64,000 bases of DNA from Eonycteris spelaea (lineage: Eukaryota > Chordata > Mammalia > Chiroptera > Pteropodidae). The notes beneath the pieces were generated by a model. That model did no database searches. It saw only the letters and a list, made by a program, of their open reading frames with translations, and was not told where the DNA came from. The position numbers were made by a program, and so were the translations under genes. Numbering within the stretch: the stretch's first letter is position 1; each line of letters starts with the position of its first letter. Shown here one piece after another: positions 37,168 through 49,768 of the stretch. The stretch covers positions 2,666,001 through 2,730,000 of the forward strand of contig PUFA01000170.1 in assembly GCA_003508835.1 (NCBI GenBank), in the 5' to 3' direction.

Positions 37168-38012
37168 ATCTTTTTCAAAGATTTTATTTTATTATTAGTT
37201 TCAGGTATACAGTACATTGGTTAGACTTGATATTGTTTATAAAATGATCCTCCTAATTACTCTTTCTCTCCTCTGGCTCTCTACCTAGCCAATACATTAA
37301 TGCTAACTGCATTCCCTTGCCATGCTCCCCATCCCAGTGACCATCTATCAACTACTGATTTGTACTTCTTTAACCCTTCACTTCATTCTCTCAGTCCCCC
37401 AGTCCCCCTCCCCTCTGGCCATCACCAAATTGTCCTCTATATTTGTGAGTCTGTTTTTGATTTGTCTGTTCTTTTGTTTCTTAGATTCTGCAAATAAGTG
37501 AAGTCATATGGCATTTGTCTTTTCTCTGTCTGACTTATGTAACTCGGCATAATAACCTCTAGGTCCATCTATATCATTGCAAATGGTAGGATTTCATTTT
37601 TTAATGGCTAACTAATATTCCATTGTATATACGAACTATAACTTCTTTATTCAATCATCTATTGATGGGCATTTAGGCTGCTTCTATATCTTGGCTATTG
37701 TAAATTGTGCTGCCATGAACATAGAGGTGAATCGATCTTTATGAATTATTGTTTTGGTTTTCTTTGGATAAATACCCAGATGTGCAACTGCTAGGTCAAA
37801 AGGTATATCCATTTTTAATTTTTTGAGAAACCTCCCTACTGTTTTCCATAGTGGCTGTACCAATTTGCAATTACACCAACAGTGTATGAGAGTTCCTTTT
37901 TCTTCACATACTCGCCAACACTTGTTCTTTGAATTATTGATGATAGACATTCTGACAAGTGTAAGGTGATATCTCATTGTAGTTTTCATTCACATTTCTC
38001 TGTTGATTAGTG
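37168..38012 (-). repeat. 5'-truncated L1: ORF2 C-terminus plus 3'UTR, antisense
   Basis: Minus-strand frame 37684-37989 begins [17 protein letters not shown] and contains [36 protein letters not shown] and LGIYPKK, the C-terminal segment of L1 ORF2. Downstream on the minus strand are the end of ORF2 and a G-rich 3'UTR ending CTGAAACTAATAATAAAATAAAATC. The frame is open for 101 codons but lacks endonuclease and reverse-transcriptase domains, so it is a dead relic and not a gene. Confidence 0.93.
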
Positions 38013-39279
38013 ACTTTTTATAGTATAGTTTGTCAAACTATAGTTATAGACAAACCTAAAACATATGTGGAGACTTTGCATTTTAGAAACATTTGCCATG
38101 ATTTTTATTTCACTCATTCTTTAAAGTTTGTGACTACATATTTCAATGAGAAATAGATTGCCTGTAATCCAGTGATATAACATACCACTCTAAATAACAG
38201 AAGCACATATCACACCAGTTTTGGCCACAGGAAATGTCTCATGTTGTTACTCCATGTCACGAAAGCCTCAATTAGCTTTGAGACCAATCTAGGAAATTTA
38301 GCTAAATACTAAGCCCTCTAAAAAGCTCTTACCTAATTTGAAAGTCTTCTTTATACAAAGTTGTATAGGCAAGAAAATCCAGGTTGTGATTTAGAAGAAA
38401 TTCCAACCCAGCTCATCCTCCTAGGACTATGAATTGGACAGATCTTATGGGCCTGCTTTCCTGTCACAAACTGTAGACATAACTGGATATTAAACATAAG
38501 GGCTACCCACTGAATAGTATTTGTGTGCAAACAGATTCTTTGGTCATGATGCTTATAAAAGTAATAAATTCCAACAAGATAATTGTTTCTTAGTTCCTGT
38601 GATATCCTCTTTGCATTTACAAACAACAGTATAAAGTATGGGTATAGAGTACTCTAAGAGAAATTTTGGACTAAACTGAGAATTGAGGAGGATTTTGTTT
38701 GTTTGTTTTACTTTCCATCCTGACATAATTATTCCTTTAGTGCCTAGCTGATTTTTTTCTTGAATCTTTCACATCACCAGGAGACACATTCACATTTATT
38801 TTAGTGACATTTAAATATGCAAGAAAATGCTCTGCTGTTTAATGTCCAGTCAAAATATGAAAACTTTTACCCAGGATAAGAGACTGAAATAGTAAAATAA
38901 ATATTTCCATATAGATATACAATAAAATTGCTAAGGAAAGTCAATATAAACAAAATTGTTCCAGGATTCCAATAGTTATGCTTGCAAAAACTATACATCT
39001 CTTTATTTAAGTATCATGAAGCATCACAGGATGATCATCAAAGTTATATACCAAAGAATCGATTTTTTGATCTCTTAAAAGATATGATAATTTTCTCATT
39101 TGTTGTTATTATGACATTACCTGAAAGTATTTGACTAAACTGCAAAAGTACTTACTGACATTTATTGTAATTATTTTATATTTGTTTTTAAAAACTCTTG
39201 AATACTTGAATACTAGGGAAAACTGCTGAAAATATTGTAGATCGGTAAGATTTTTAATGATTTTGTCAAATCTCTCCCT
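38013..39279. other. Unassigned intergenic sequence
   Basis: Starts with a small perfect palindrome (TATAGTTT/AAACTATA, 38024-38042) right at the 5' junction of the adjacent L1. 38200-38640 is more complex, non-repetitive sequence. No gene seen. Confidence 0.45.
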
Positions 39280-39620
39280 CTTCTACTTTGGGACTTGCTG
39301 CCAAATTCATAAGTCTAAAACATGGTCTAATCATATAATTTCCTTGCTAAGTTACCTTTAGATAATTTCTTCAAAATCCCCTTCACCCATCCAGTGCAAT
39401 TATAAACCAAATCTTCATGTACCCTTCTAACATGGCACCTTCCCCCTGCCACTGTGCCTTTGACCATGTCACACCTCATTTAGAATGTCTGTCTTGTTCT
39501 TCTATTCCTGGCTCATTCCAACTCTTTTCTTTCTATCAGTTCCTAATTCCAAAGTGGTTCTCGTCTTTCTGGAATTGCTCAGGCAGGTCCAAATATCTCC
39601 CTTGCCTGAATTACCACCAT
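39280..39620 (+). repeat. L2 LINE fragment, sense (possible)
   Basis: Decayed L2-like wording (CTTCAAAATCCCCTTCACCC; CACCTTCCCCCTGCCACTGTGCC). Low certainty. Confidence 0.35.
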
Positions 39621-39849
39621 AACTGGAAATTATGCCTTGAGGATCTGCACGTGATGATACAGGCAGTACTCAGTAAGTTAATACGTTCCAAAGTTTATAA
39701 GTTATCTATTAGAAGCTGAAAATTCACTCACCCATGAAAGGGCTAAATATGATTAATGTTTGGTGCTATCAGATAATTTAAAGCTTAGATGACATATAAT
39801 ACTAACAAAAATATAATTTCCAAAATTTTCAGTGAAAAGATGTATACTT

Positions 39850-40135
39850 TACTCCAGCTCAGAAACTAAAAGTCAGTTATACGTGGTATCTAAAATAGTC
39901 AGATTCATAAAATCAGAGTAGAATGGTGGTTGCCAGGAATTGGGGGGAGGGGAAAATGGGGAGTTATTAATTAATAGATATAAAATTTAAGCAACATGAA
40001 TAAGTTCTAGAGATCTGCTATACAGTATTATACCTGTAGTCAACAGTAATATATAATACACTTAACAATTTCTTAAAGAGAGTAGAACTTAGATTAAGTG
40101 TTCTTACCACAATAAAATAAAATGTAACAGAAAAC
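39850..40135 (+). repeat. L1 LINE 3'UTR, sense
   Basis: AGAGTAGAATGGTGGTTGCC, GGGGAGGGGAAAATGGGGAG, CATGAATAAGTTCTAGAGATC, CTGTAGTCAACAGTAATATA and AAGTGTTCTTACCACAATAAA are typical of L1M-type 3'UTRs. It is related to, but separate from, the copy at 25190. Confidence 0.78.
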
Positions 40136-40194
40136 TGGAAGTTAAACATACATCACTCCATCATCTGATTTTTGTACTTCTGTGGCAAACTATC

Positions 40195-40790
40195 CAATGT
40201 CAGATATTTAGAAGGTGTTTTTTTTCTGGTTATTCATTGCTTTAAAACTAAACATCTCAAAACTTACTGGCTTGGACCAACTACTCTATTTGCTGACAAG
40301 TTTATACTCTGGCCTGGGCTTGCCTTCTGATTCTTTTGCTGGTTCTACTGCTTTTGTGGATAAATTCAGCTGACAAGTCAGCTGCAGACAGCAAGGAGGT
40401 TAAGAACACTAAGTCTCTCTCTCTTTCCATGTTGTCTCAAGGCCTGACATTCTCCTTGTTATTTCTTCACGTGATGTTTCTAGACGCATAGCTGAATTTC
40501 TTGTCTGGAGGCTCCAGTTTCCAATGAGTGCAAAAGTGGAAGCCGCCTGACTTTTAAAGGCCTACCTAGAACTGACACAATGTCACCTTAGGCATATGTT
40601 TTTAGTTAAGTACATTATCGCTCCAGCTCAGATTCAAGGAAGAGGATTGCACAAGGGGTGAATACCAGAAGACTGATTCCTCGGAGGCCACTGATGGACC
40701 AGAACCGCATGGCTTAATCACTGCTTATTAAGTTGGCTGCTAGTAATATAGAACAATGTGTTCTTGTTTCTAATCGCTAGAAATAAAATG
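40195..40790. repeat. Ancient interspersed repeat, family not assigned (probable)
   Basis: Reads like a mammal-wide repeat: TTATTCATTGCTTTAAAACTA, TGGCTTGGACCAACT, AGGCCTACCTAGAACTGACAC, CTCAGATTCAAGGAAGAGG. I recognise the wording but not the family; GC content is above the flanks. Confidence 0.4.
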
Positions 40791-42055
40791 AGTTTAGCAT
40801 TTTGGCAACATGCAAAATTCTAGCATGTGGAAATTAAATGCTTTAGTTTGTGCCTTAGTTATTCTTTTGACAAAGTTGTACTTCATCACAACTTAAGCTA
40901 TAATTCTATCAATTGGAGTTAAATTGAAAACTTTTTACTTTTTTCTATGTTAATTTCTGGTTTACAATATTGAATACACTAGGGAAATACTAAGCCTTCT
41001 AAAATAATATATCACACAGTTTGAATAAACTTGCCGAGCATTGGCTTTTTTCCCCTACCCAAATATTTAATTTGAAGTTGGCTTCACTTTCATAATTTGG
41101 AGTGTCTTCAGAAACCAATCTATTAGCATCACATAGAAAAAAATAACGAATCAAAGTATCCCAAATAATGAATGAGCTTGCCAGGTAAATGTTTAAGGAC
41201 TTCGATTACTTTTATTGTTTTAACCGCAATGCAAATATTAGTCCTAGTAGCTTATAATGAATAACTCCAAAGTAAAGTGAGAACTTGAAAGCTCCCTCTG
41301 CAAATTTTACCCTCTCCATATCTTTGTGTGGCAAAAAAAAAGTGTTTTTGCTAGTTAACATCATTCGAGTACAAAAACTAGATATTTAGGTAATCCACAT
41401 AATGTTAGTCGGAATGAAGACACAAATATAAATAAGGAAAACAAAAATCTCAAGGGACCCACGGCTTATCATGCAGAGACTATAACATATACAGTTCACG
41501 GAGATGATTTAAACTCAAGACAACTCTAGGAAGAAGATCAAAACACCTCTCAGTCCTAAAAAGTTGTCTGTTAACCATGATTTCCTTTTCAGACTGACTT
41601 TTATCACTTGCAAATTTCAACTCTACCTTTACTTTTCTATCTTTGGGATTCTGCTGATTCATATATCTGCCTATTATTTTAATCTGTGACATTTGAGAGA
41701 AGGCATTTCTTAACTGTGTAAGACTCTTTCACACAATGCACAATGTTGATTGGTCCCCAAACACTAAATGTCTGTAGCATACACTGGCCATGTGACAATC
41801 TAAAGTGTGCCAACACTGCCAAACTAATCTAAGAAGGCAATAGTTCTCCTCCCCACACTAAAGGAAGAACTAAATAAGGCAATAAGAGCTTTCTACCTCC
41901 TCTCTGGCTAACAAATGGCTAGCTGTCATAGCATGTAATAGGCAAGTATTGTTCCACAAGTATTGGTTGCAAATTGTATCATATTCATTTGATTGAAAAT
42001 AAAGAGGTCGTAGTATTAACACACATTTCAACAATAGTGCTTTTAGTTATTTACC
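40791..42055. other. Unassigned AT-rich intergenic sequence
   Basis: Includes a more balanced stretch at 41700-41960 that might be a decayed DNA transposon. No gene or clear family recognised. Confidence 0.45.
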
Positions 42056-42560
42056 AAATTGATCTGAGAACTATGCTCATAAAAGATTCTACACATGAAG
42101 CACATGAAAAGATTCTTAATGTCATTAGTCATTAGAGAAATGCAAATCAAAAGCCCAATAAGATACATTTTACACCCATTAGATTGCTATAATAAAAAAT
42201 ATGGACAATAACATACGTTGGTGAGGATATGGAGAAATTGAAACTTTGTACATTGCTGGTGGGAATTTAAAATGGTACAACTGCTTTGGAAAACAGTTTG
42301 GCAGGTCCTCAAAGAGTAAAACATGGAATTACCACATGACCTAGTAAGTCCACTCCTAGTACATACCCCAAGAGATGAAAACATACATTCCCATTAAAAT
42401 TGTACATAAATGTTTTTTTATAGATGTTTTTAGCAGTATTATTCTTAATAGTCAAAAAGTAGAAATAACTCAAATGTCCATCAACGGAGGAAAGGATAAA
42501 CAGTGTGCTATGTCATATAATGGAATGTTATTCAGACATAAAGAAAAATTATTATAGATT
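42056..42560 (+). repeat. Old L1 ORF2 C-terminal region, sense, broken
   Basis: Classic L1 text: TTAGAGAAATGCAAATCAAAA, GGTGAGGATATGGAGAAATTG, CATTGCTGGTGGGAATTTAAAATGG, TTTGGAAAACAGTTTGGCAGG, AAATGTCCATCAACGGAGGA, ATGGAATGTTATTCAGACATAAAG. The frame is interrupted throughout. Confidence 0.88.
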
Positions 42561-43964
42561 CATAACTCAAGAAGTGCTTATGCATCCAAAGTTTCCACCA
42601 GAATGACAATATAATCTACTTATCTATCTTTGATGGGCAAGAGGATTAGAAAATAACTCCTTAGAAACACAATGACAGGTCTTCCTTCCCAGGAAGCAAA
42701 TGAAGAGACAGAGGGAATTACATTTACAACTAATAATTCACCTTCCTCTAACAATGGACAAAATGCTTCTTCTAATGTGACAATCAACCAAAAAAGAGCA
42801 AATAACAACCATCCACTTTCTTACCACAACCACTTCTGAAAATACATAATAAAATTTCATTCCTGGGAACAATTGAATCGATAAGCAAAATTCTGAGGTT
42901 GAAAATATGACTGGGACACATATTGTTATGGGAGAACTTTGGCTCCAGGATCCCAAATAAACACTGGACAGTCAGATGTTATTAGATGACATAGTTGCAT
43001 GGTGCAGGATATGGCTACCTCACACAAAAGAAATCAGCAGTGAGTACTTGGTCAGCAGGTTCCATAATAATATCTTGAGAAATTGGTATGCATTTTTCTT
43101 CTCATTTCTTCATTTTTTTTTCTTTTCCTCAATTCATTCAGGAGATTATAACCTCAGATGAGGATTGTTAAACAAAATGTGAGTAAAAAGAGTCAAATTT
43201 TAGCTTTTTTATTTCAAAAGCGTAAGTCCAGGAACAAGGTTATACTACACCATAAACTATAGGAGAATAGGTGATCTGTTAATTTCTACACTCATCCTTC
43301 CTATCAAGGATAAAAAATTCATCACTTGTAGGTCTCTGAGAAAAGAACTGGAGCCCTGCCTCTTTCACAGACTCTCATCCTCATCCCATCCCTGGTGAAG
43401 TCCCAGTGTGGCCAGAGGAGCAGATTGGCATGTCCCCTGTGCCCTATAGGGGCATAGCAAAAACCAAGAGAGAATAGAAATCTTTGGAAGCCTTGTCTTC
43501 AGGAAAGAAAAACACGCTGTACTTATATGTGTGAACAGAATGGATGATGGTCATCTCAACATCCATCACACAGGGAAATGAAAATGACAAGGAACAGGTG
43601 CCCACCCTCTTTGCTGGGATACTGGCATGTGGTCAATGTCCTAGAATTTAGAAGTAACTCTAGGCGAAAAGGACAAGAAATCTTAAATAAGCTGAGATTC
43701 TGATTTTGCCACTTGGCTTATCCAAGAGTCAAAATGAAATTTAAATTCTATTATAGAATGAATCAAGTGATATTTCTGGTGAACCAAACAGAGTCTGTAG
43801 CCTAGGGTTAGTTAACTACTACATTTTTGTTAACACTTGCAAAATGGGAAGGGTATCTTTCTCAATAATCATAACTTTGAGAAATCTGTGTTACATGTAG
43901 AGCCGAAAGAATTATATTAAAGAAAAAATTGAAGAGGATTAGTTATAGAAAATATTTCATATGT
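42561..43964. other. Unassigned intergenic sequence with a GC-richer part
   Basis: 43340-43640 is more GC-balanced than its surroundings and may be an unrecognised inserted element or a conserved site. Remaining sequence is AT-rich. No gene seen. Confidence 0.4.
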
Positions 43965-44290
43965 TTTCTTACAGTTTCAGCCCCTTTGCAACTAGGCAGA
44001 GTGATGCAATTTGTTCTGGCCATTGGATTGTTAGTGGAAATGGCATGTGTGATTTCTGGTCTAAGTATTTAATTGCTGAGATGAAAACTCCCTGCATCTT
44101 TTTAACATGCTGTATTGATTGAGGAGGTCACATGTTCCATAAAGTTCAACTAAAAGAAAGTGGACTCTCTGGAAGCCTATGTTCCAGAGTGATTGTATGG
44201 AGCAAAAGCTCCCTGTCAACCCAATGGATATATATATATATATATGCAAGACATAAGCCTTTGTGCTATTAAGCCTCTAGAATTTCTGGA
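43965..44290 (+). repeat. Ancient mammalian interspersed repeat, family not assigned
   Basis: Contains the module CAGCCCCTTTGCAACTAGG ... TCTGGCCATTGGATTG ... AGTGGAAATGGCATGTG, which I recognise as a widespread mammalian repeat but cannot name. A (TA)n run lies at 44229-44245, and the end resembles the AAGCCTCTAGAATTT version of the 'TTAAGCCACT' tail. Confidence 0.45.
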
Positions 44291-44814
44291 GTAATTTGTT
44301 ATTGTAGCATAATTTAGCCTATACTTACTAACATATTATAGAACACTCAAAATTTAGAATAGTATTAATTTACTAGCATCATATTTTGTGTTAATAAAAC
44401 ATAATCAGATTATAAATCAAGGTATTAAAATAATTCCAATTGTGTTTTTTTCCTCGCTTTTTTGTTTTAATTTTTCTTATAACATATGTAGAAAAAAATG
44501 AAATGTAAATAAAAAATGATTCACATATCCCTTAAAATCTCATGGGTAGAAAACTAGGATTGCATTGTATGTAGTCTTAACCGCTGTAATAAGAGGTAGG
44601 ATAAATTTTGCATCCAATTAAACCAAGTTTTTCAGGGGCACAGATCTCTGAATTTTCACAACTTGATACTTTTATTAGAATATCAATTGAAGGCTACAAG
44701 CATTTGTTGAGCATTCATTCAATGCCCAATGATATCTTATATCTTTTCAAAGACAAAAATACATATATATATATAAATCAGTTCCTGGATTACTACACTC
44801 AAAAATCTTAACTG

Positions 44815-45167
44815 GTGTCAAAGACTTAGACAAGCAAGAATTGGTATATGATCTCATGCACATGTGGAATCAAAAGAACAAAATAAAGAAACCAAACTCA
44901 TAGACACAGAGAATATTTTGAAGATTATCAGATGAGAGGGGTTGGTGGGGGTAGATTAAAAAGGAGGATGGAATTAAGAAGTACAAAAGAGTAGTTGCAA
45001 AATAGTCATGGAGAATAAAGTATAGCCTAAGGAATATTGTAATAACTATGTATGGTGTCAGATGGGTACCAGATTTGTTGGGGTGATCACTTCATGAGTT
45101 AATAGATATCTAATCAATGTTGTATGCCAACTATAATTGAAAAATAAAAAATATTACTAAAAAAGCT
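44815..45167 (+). repeat. L1 LINE 3' end, sense
   Basis: Last codons of ORF2 region (CATGTGGAATCAAAAGAAC) through the 3'UTR (GTAATAACTATGTATGGTG; GGGGTGATCACTTCATG; CTAATCAATGTTGTATGCC) to AAAATAAAAAATATT. A C9 run follows at 45168-45176. Confidence 0.82.
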
Positions 45168-45380
45168 CCCCCCCCCAAGACTTAGTATACAGTGGCACAT
45201 AAACACAACTCTCCTTCTTCTACTATATGTATTAAATAAAGTACTGAGTTGAATGCACAAACATAATAATTTCTTACATCAAACTTGATAGATTGTGAAA
45301 GAATCTCAGGTAGGATCTTTGGGTGCTTATATAGGATGACCAAATCACAGAATATTAGGATTTAAAGAGGTCATATGTAA

Positions 45381-45635
45381 CACTGCTTAAGAAAATAAGC
45401 TGTAGATTTGGAAATATCTGGGTTCAGCCTAAGTCTATGATGTTTCTAGCAGTGTGACTTTAGTCAAGGTACTTGAACTGCTGATGGCCCTTTTTCTTTT
45501 TTACTGTAGAACAAGCATAATAATATCTCCTGAGACTGATTTAAGTATTGAATGAGATAATGTACATAATGCAATTAATGCAATTTTTGGCATAAAGTAA
45601 TCTCTCAATAACTGGTAGCTATTTTTATTACTCAG
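45381..45635 (+). repeat. MIR SINE, near full length, sense
   Basis: Core and tail readable: GGTTCAGCCTAAG (B-box side), GTGACTTTAGTCAAGGTACTT, the TAATAATATCTCC segment, then GTAATCTCTCAATAACTGGTAGC and the AT tail. Confidence 0.75.
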
Positions 45636-45679
45636 TCCTGCGATCCAGTTTTACTTACAATAAAAATCATAAATTTTCA

Positions 45680-45885
45680 CTTATGAAAACAGTCATAGGG
45701 ATGTAAAGTAGAGCACAAGGTATATAGTCAATAATATTGTAACAACTATGTATGTTGTTGGATGGGTACTAGACTTATTGTGGTGATCACTTATAAGTTG
45801 TATAGATGTCTAATCACTATGCTGTACACCTGAAACTAATATAATATTGTATGTCAACTGTAATAAAAAAATTTAAAGAAAACAT
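45680..45885 (+). repeat. L1 LINE 3' end, sense
   Basis: Readable L1 3'UTR: GTAACAACTATGTATG, GATGGGTACTAGAC, GTGGTGATCACTTATAAG, TCTAATCACTATGCTGTACACC, then ATAATATTGTATGTCAACTG and an A-rich tail. This is the same subfamily as the copy at 44815-45167 but a separate insertion. Confidence 0.85.
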
Positions 45886-45996
45886 TTAAGTTTAAAATTT
45901 GGGGAAATGCTCTAAGTCATAAGGCTAAATTAACTCATAATATACTTGAAAAGTAGTATTAAGTGTACTAGTATCCCAAATAACAAATGAAAAGTA

Positions 45997-46001
<5 letters not shown>

Positions 46002-46043
<42 letters not shown>
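46002..46043. repeat. (TA)21 microsatellite
   Basis: About 42 bases of perfect TA alternation. Confidence 0.95.
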
Positions 46044-46048
<5 letters not shown>

Positions 46049-48024
46049 CATGAACTATAAAAAGTAATTACTATTTAATTTTCCAACCAGAGATTCTCAG
46101 AATGTAACTACCACTTTTGATCTCATCCCATGCCTGACAGTTTTCACCCACTTTCTCTTCCATCCACTTTATCATGTCAAGTGGACGGAGACTTCCCTGG
46201 TTATAGTCTTTCTTCCTTGGTTATACCCTTCATGGCTTAGGGTAGATAGTACAGCAAGTTAGGGTAGAGAGTGGCAAACTAAGGCACCGGAACTATAGGT
46301 TGTAAGACAGGCAAAAAGCCAGCTGAGATTGTGGAGTGAGAAGTAGTATGTGATTCCAGGAGATGTGGTTAATTAACGATAGTGAAAGCTGGGAAGAAAA
46401 TGGACAGAGAGAATGAGGACAGAGGAGTTCAAGAAGTGATGAGGATGGTGACATTTATTCTCCCATTTACAAGTGTTACTTATGTTTGTATCATAGCTAT
46501 CATCAGGTAATTGGATACCAAGCAAGGTCATAAATGAGAAAAATTGAATTTCAGGGATTACCAGAAGAAGTATCATGGAGATAAAGAAAGAATGAGTTGA
46601 GTGATTTGAAGAACTAGATTAGGTATAGAGAAAAAGTGGACGACAATCCAGATGAGGACAGCAGCATGAGAAAATGAAAATAAGTAAAAAGAGACCGGCT
46701 TGCATTTGGGGTAATGAGTATATTGCCCTAACTTCGTCCTTTATTAGTCCTATTCTCCATGGCAATTGAGAATAAAGGAATAAGTATTTTATGACAAATG
46801 GACATGACCACAAAGAAATGAGCTCGAGAGCACTGAAATGAGTCACATACTGCTACAAACAACTGTCTTCAGTCAGTAAGCCACCTGACTGTGCCAGACT
46901 CGAACTGATGACCTTAAGTTCTATAGTCACATTTCTGATCACTAAGAATTTCCATGTTTTCTAAACTCTTCTCCTTAATGTTCTGTGGTGTGTTTATTTT
47001 CATGGCTATAAAGTAGTCCTCAGATTTGCAATGATATTTACTACTCTATTGCAGAGTATTTTAACTGATGTTAGTTCAAATTAATTCTGGAGAAACTTTC
47101 CAGCCAGGGGGATTGCAAGCTAGCTGGTTGACATTGGAGGTCAAATACCCCAGGGTATGGGTCTCAAATCACTTAATTCTTCACAGCAAATTAGAAATGG
47201 GACTCCAGCTGGTGCTAAAGAATAAGACAGACTTGCTGTATAAGGACAAGCTGCTGCTTGGATTTCCGAGTCTTTATATTCCTAAAATAAAAAATATGAG
47301 ACTCAATTTCCCTCCCCCAATCTCATTCTTTCAGAGTAAAAGCTTTCTTAACAACAGCAAAAATCTGGCCATCTGATTTCAATACATAAATCTTGCCAAG
47401 GTATAAAAATAAAATATGATTTAAACAGCAACCTGTAATCTCCTGTTGACGACCAGCTGTGCCTCATATTAGTATTAATGGAAGTTACACAGGCATAATA
47501 AGAAGGAGGGGAAAATGCCACCTTATGCTTTTTGCACACCTTAACATTTTTACAGCAAGTCTGATTACAAGGGTTTACTTGAGCGGCAATTAAACACTGA
47601 TTGATTACTAAGTACAATTTGTATTCCAGGCAACATGCAAATGGCAATGAAATTCTCAGATAAGGAATGGAATAAATTCTTCTAACATTGGAGAGAGAAT
47701 CACGTTTTTTTTTTTTTTATAGAAGATATTTTCTTATATGAAGAAAAGACGTTCGCTCTAAGTTTTATTTTAATAATATATTTTTTCCAAAGACGATAAG
47801 CATTGATTCTTCTTAGAAAGAATACATGATGTGGGTTTCTGCAAATTATTCTTCCTGCTTCACCTTCAGACTATAGTTCTCTTTCCATGATGACAAACCA
47901 TACGTGTGGGAAGTATAACATCCAGTCACAAACATACTGACTTTGACTGTAGTCTAAAGTATAAATAATATCTTTTCATCAGATTTTGACATTACAGAAA
48001 TAATTTCTACTTTTAACTGAAAGT
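46044..48024. other. Unassigned intergenic sequence
   Basis: Mixed AT-rich unique sequence. At about 46868-46925 a short stretch (TGCCAGACTCGAACTGATGACC) resembles the reverse complement of a tRNA T-arm and could be a relic tRNA-derived SINE. A T14 run is near 47706. No gene seen. Confidence 0.45.
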
Positions 48025-48600
48025 AAAGCAAAAGTTTGATTTATTAAATGTCTGTCATGTGCCAGACACTATTCTAGGTGCAGGCAATGTAGAATAAGAA
48101 AGAAAACGTCCTTGATTTCAGCACTTGTGATATAGAAGAAGCTTATCATAAACTAGTGTTCAAATACAGATATAATGTCAGTGTGTATGCAGCAAAGAAA
48201 AACATTCAGAAAGAGATGGACGTTGATGTATATATGTGTCCATGTGTGTTATGGGGGAACTGATGGAAAGAGAGAGTTCAGAGCTTTGCACTTGCTGTTC
48301 CGTGTGTGTGAAATATCCTGATCCAGTGATGTGAAATGGTCGTTTGTTCTCTATCATTTTCATATTAATCTAAGGACAAAGAATCAAAAGAGCTAAGAAG
48401 TGGTCTGTTGGATAAATGGAAAGGCCAGAGTGGCTGAAGTGGTGTGAGCTGGAGAACGAGAGATAAGCTCAGAGACATAGGGACCTTCAGATCATGCCAG
48501 GCCCTATAGAGCATCAAAAGAAACATGGGTTTTACTTTAGTTTTAATGAGAAGCCATTGAAAAGTTTTGAACAGGAGAATTTTATGATTGAAATATGTTT
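48025..48600 (-). repeat. L2 LINE fragment, antisense
   Basis: Antisense L2 3' end (TGTCTGTCATGTGCCAGACAC) followed after a gap by the internal part: GAAAGGCCAGAGTGGCTG, GAGAAGCCATTGAAAAGTT and GAACAGGAGAATTTTATGATT. Confidence 0.62.
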
Positions 48601-49440
48601 TTTAAACATCATCAAACTAGTTGTTATATGTATGTTAAGGGATACATTATACATAGGATCTATCTCAGAATCTCCATTTTTTTCTGAAAATCAGCTGTTT
48701 TCACTTCTTGACAATGGAATGTAAAAAGAAAATTGCAGTTAATAATTTTATAAGCAGATATGTTTAAAAATAAAAGCCAGAAATTGTTATGGCCTATAGT
48801 ATTGCTATGAATGGTAGGGAGAGCTGGAAGAAAAGTAAGGAAAGAGTTACTATGTCTATAAAACAAAAAATTAGAAAAGATTAATTGAGTTGTTGTCCAG
48901 TGACTTGCCTATTTTGAGGCAGCAGTAAATGACTTTTTATGCTCTGCATGCAGATTTCCAGGTATAAAGATTTCATATCTTCTGCAGTAGTCTATGCTAA
49001 TATTTTTTTTTATTTTGACAGTTTTTTCTCATATCCAATTAAACTCTCTCATAATTTACTAAGCTTATTTCCTGATCTGATTTCAAAATAGAAAACAACT
49101 GCTTACTATTCTTAATTTTTTAAAAAAAATTCTTTAAATACAATTACTAAAAATTAGCTAGCATTATCTTCTCTAGCCTAATGGTCTCAAATTCTTTAAT
49201 TCTGTTATTACTTTGGCAAAATTTTCTTATTCTCAGAACAATCTTTTTAAAAATATAAATTGCTTCTTGTTCAATGCATCATATAAATTATTTAGAAATT
49301 TGTATTATATGTTTAGCAATTTAGCTTAGTTCAAACGATGGGAGAAGAAAAAGACAGAGTATTTAACATGTTACATTTGTGTGAAAATCTGTGATTGGAC
49401 TCATGATCTAGTCATGGATTTACAATATGTGCTAACCACA
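48601..49440. other. Unassigned AT-rich intergenic sequence
   Basis: No gene, family-level repeat or structure recognised. Confidence 0.5.
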
Positions 49441-49508
49441 CATGTATATGTAGAGACACATACATACATATATATATAATATATATACATATTATATATA
49501 TATATTTA
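49441..49508. repeat. AT-rich (TA)n/(CATA)n simple repeat
   Basis: Alternating TA with CATA units, self-complementary over much of its length. Confidence 0.85.
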
Positions 49509-49670
49509 CTTAAGATGTGATTGATACACATAGTGATATAAGTCATTTATATATAGCCCTATATATAATGTTTGTATCTTGCTGTAAAACAGAAAAGCAG
49601 AGATATAGGTAATATTCCCCAAACATCAGGATTATATAGGTTTTATAGACATAATAGAACAGAAAAGGAT

Positions 49671-49719
49671 AGGATAGATGATAGATGCTAGATAGATGAT
49701 AGATTAGATAGATGATGAT

Positions 49720-49767
<48 letters not shown>

Positions 49768-49768
49768 T
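49671..49768. repeat. (GATA)n microsatellite
   Basis: Imperfect GATA/GATG units lead into an uninterrupted run of about twelve GATA units (49720-49768). Confidence 0.95.

Noticed and set aside
46868..46925. tRNA-like T-arm sequence on the minus strand
   Set aside because: Only the T-arm and a few neighbouring bases resemble a tRNA; no acceptor stem or anticodon arm can be folded, so at most a relic tRNA-derived SINE.
49671..49768. GATA array as a CRISPR-like or regulatory array
   Set aside because: Plain tetranucleotide microsatellite without spacers.
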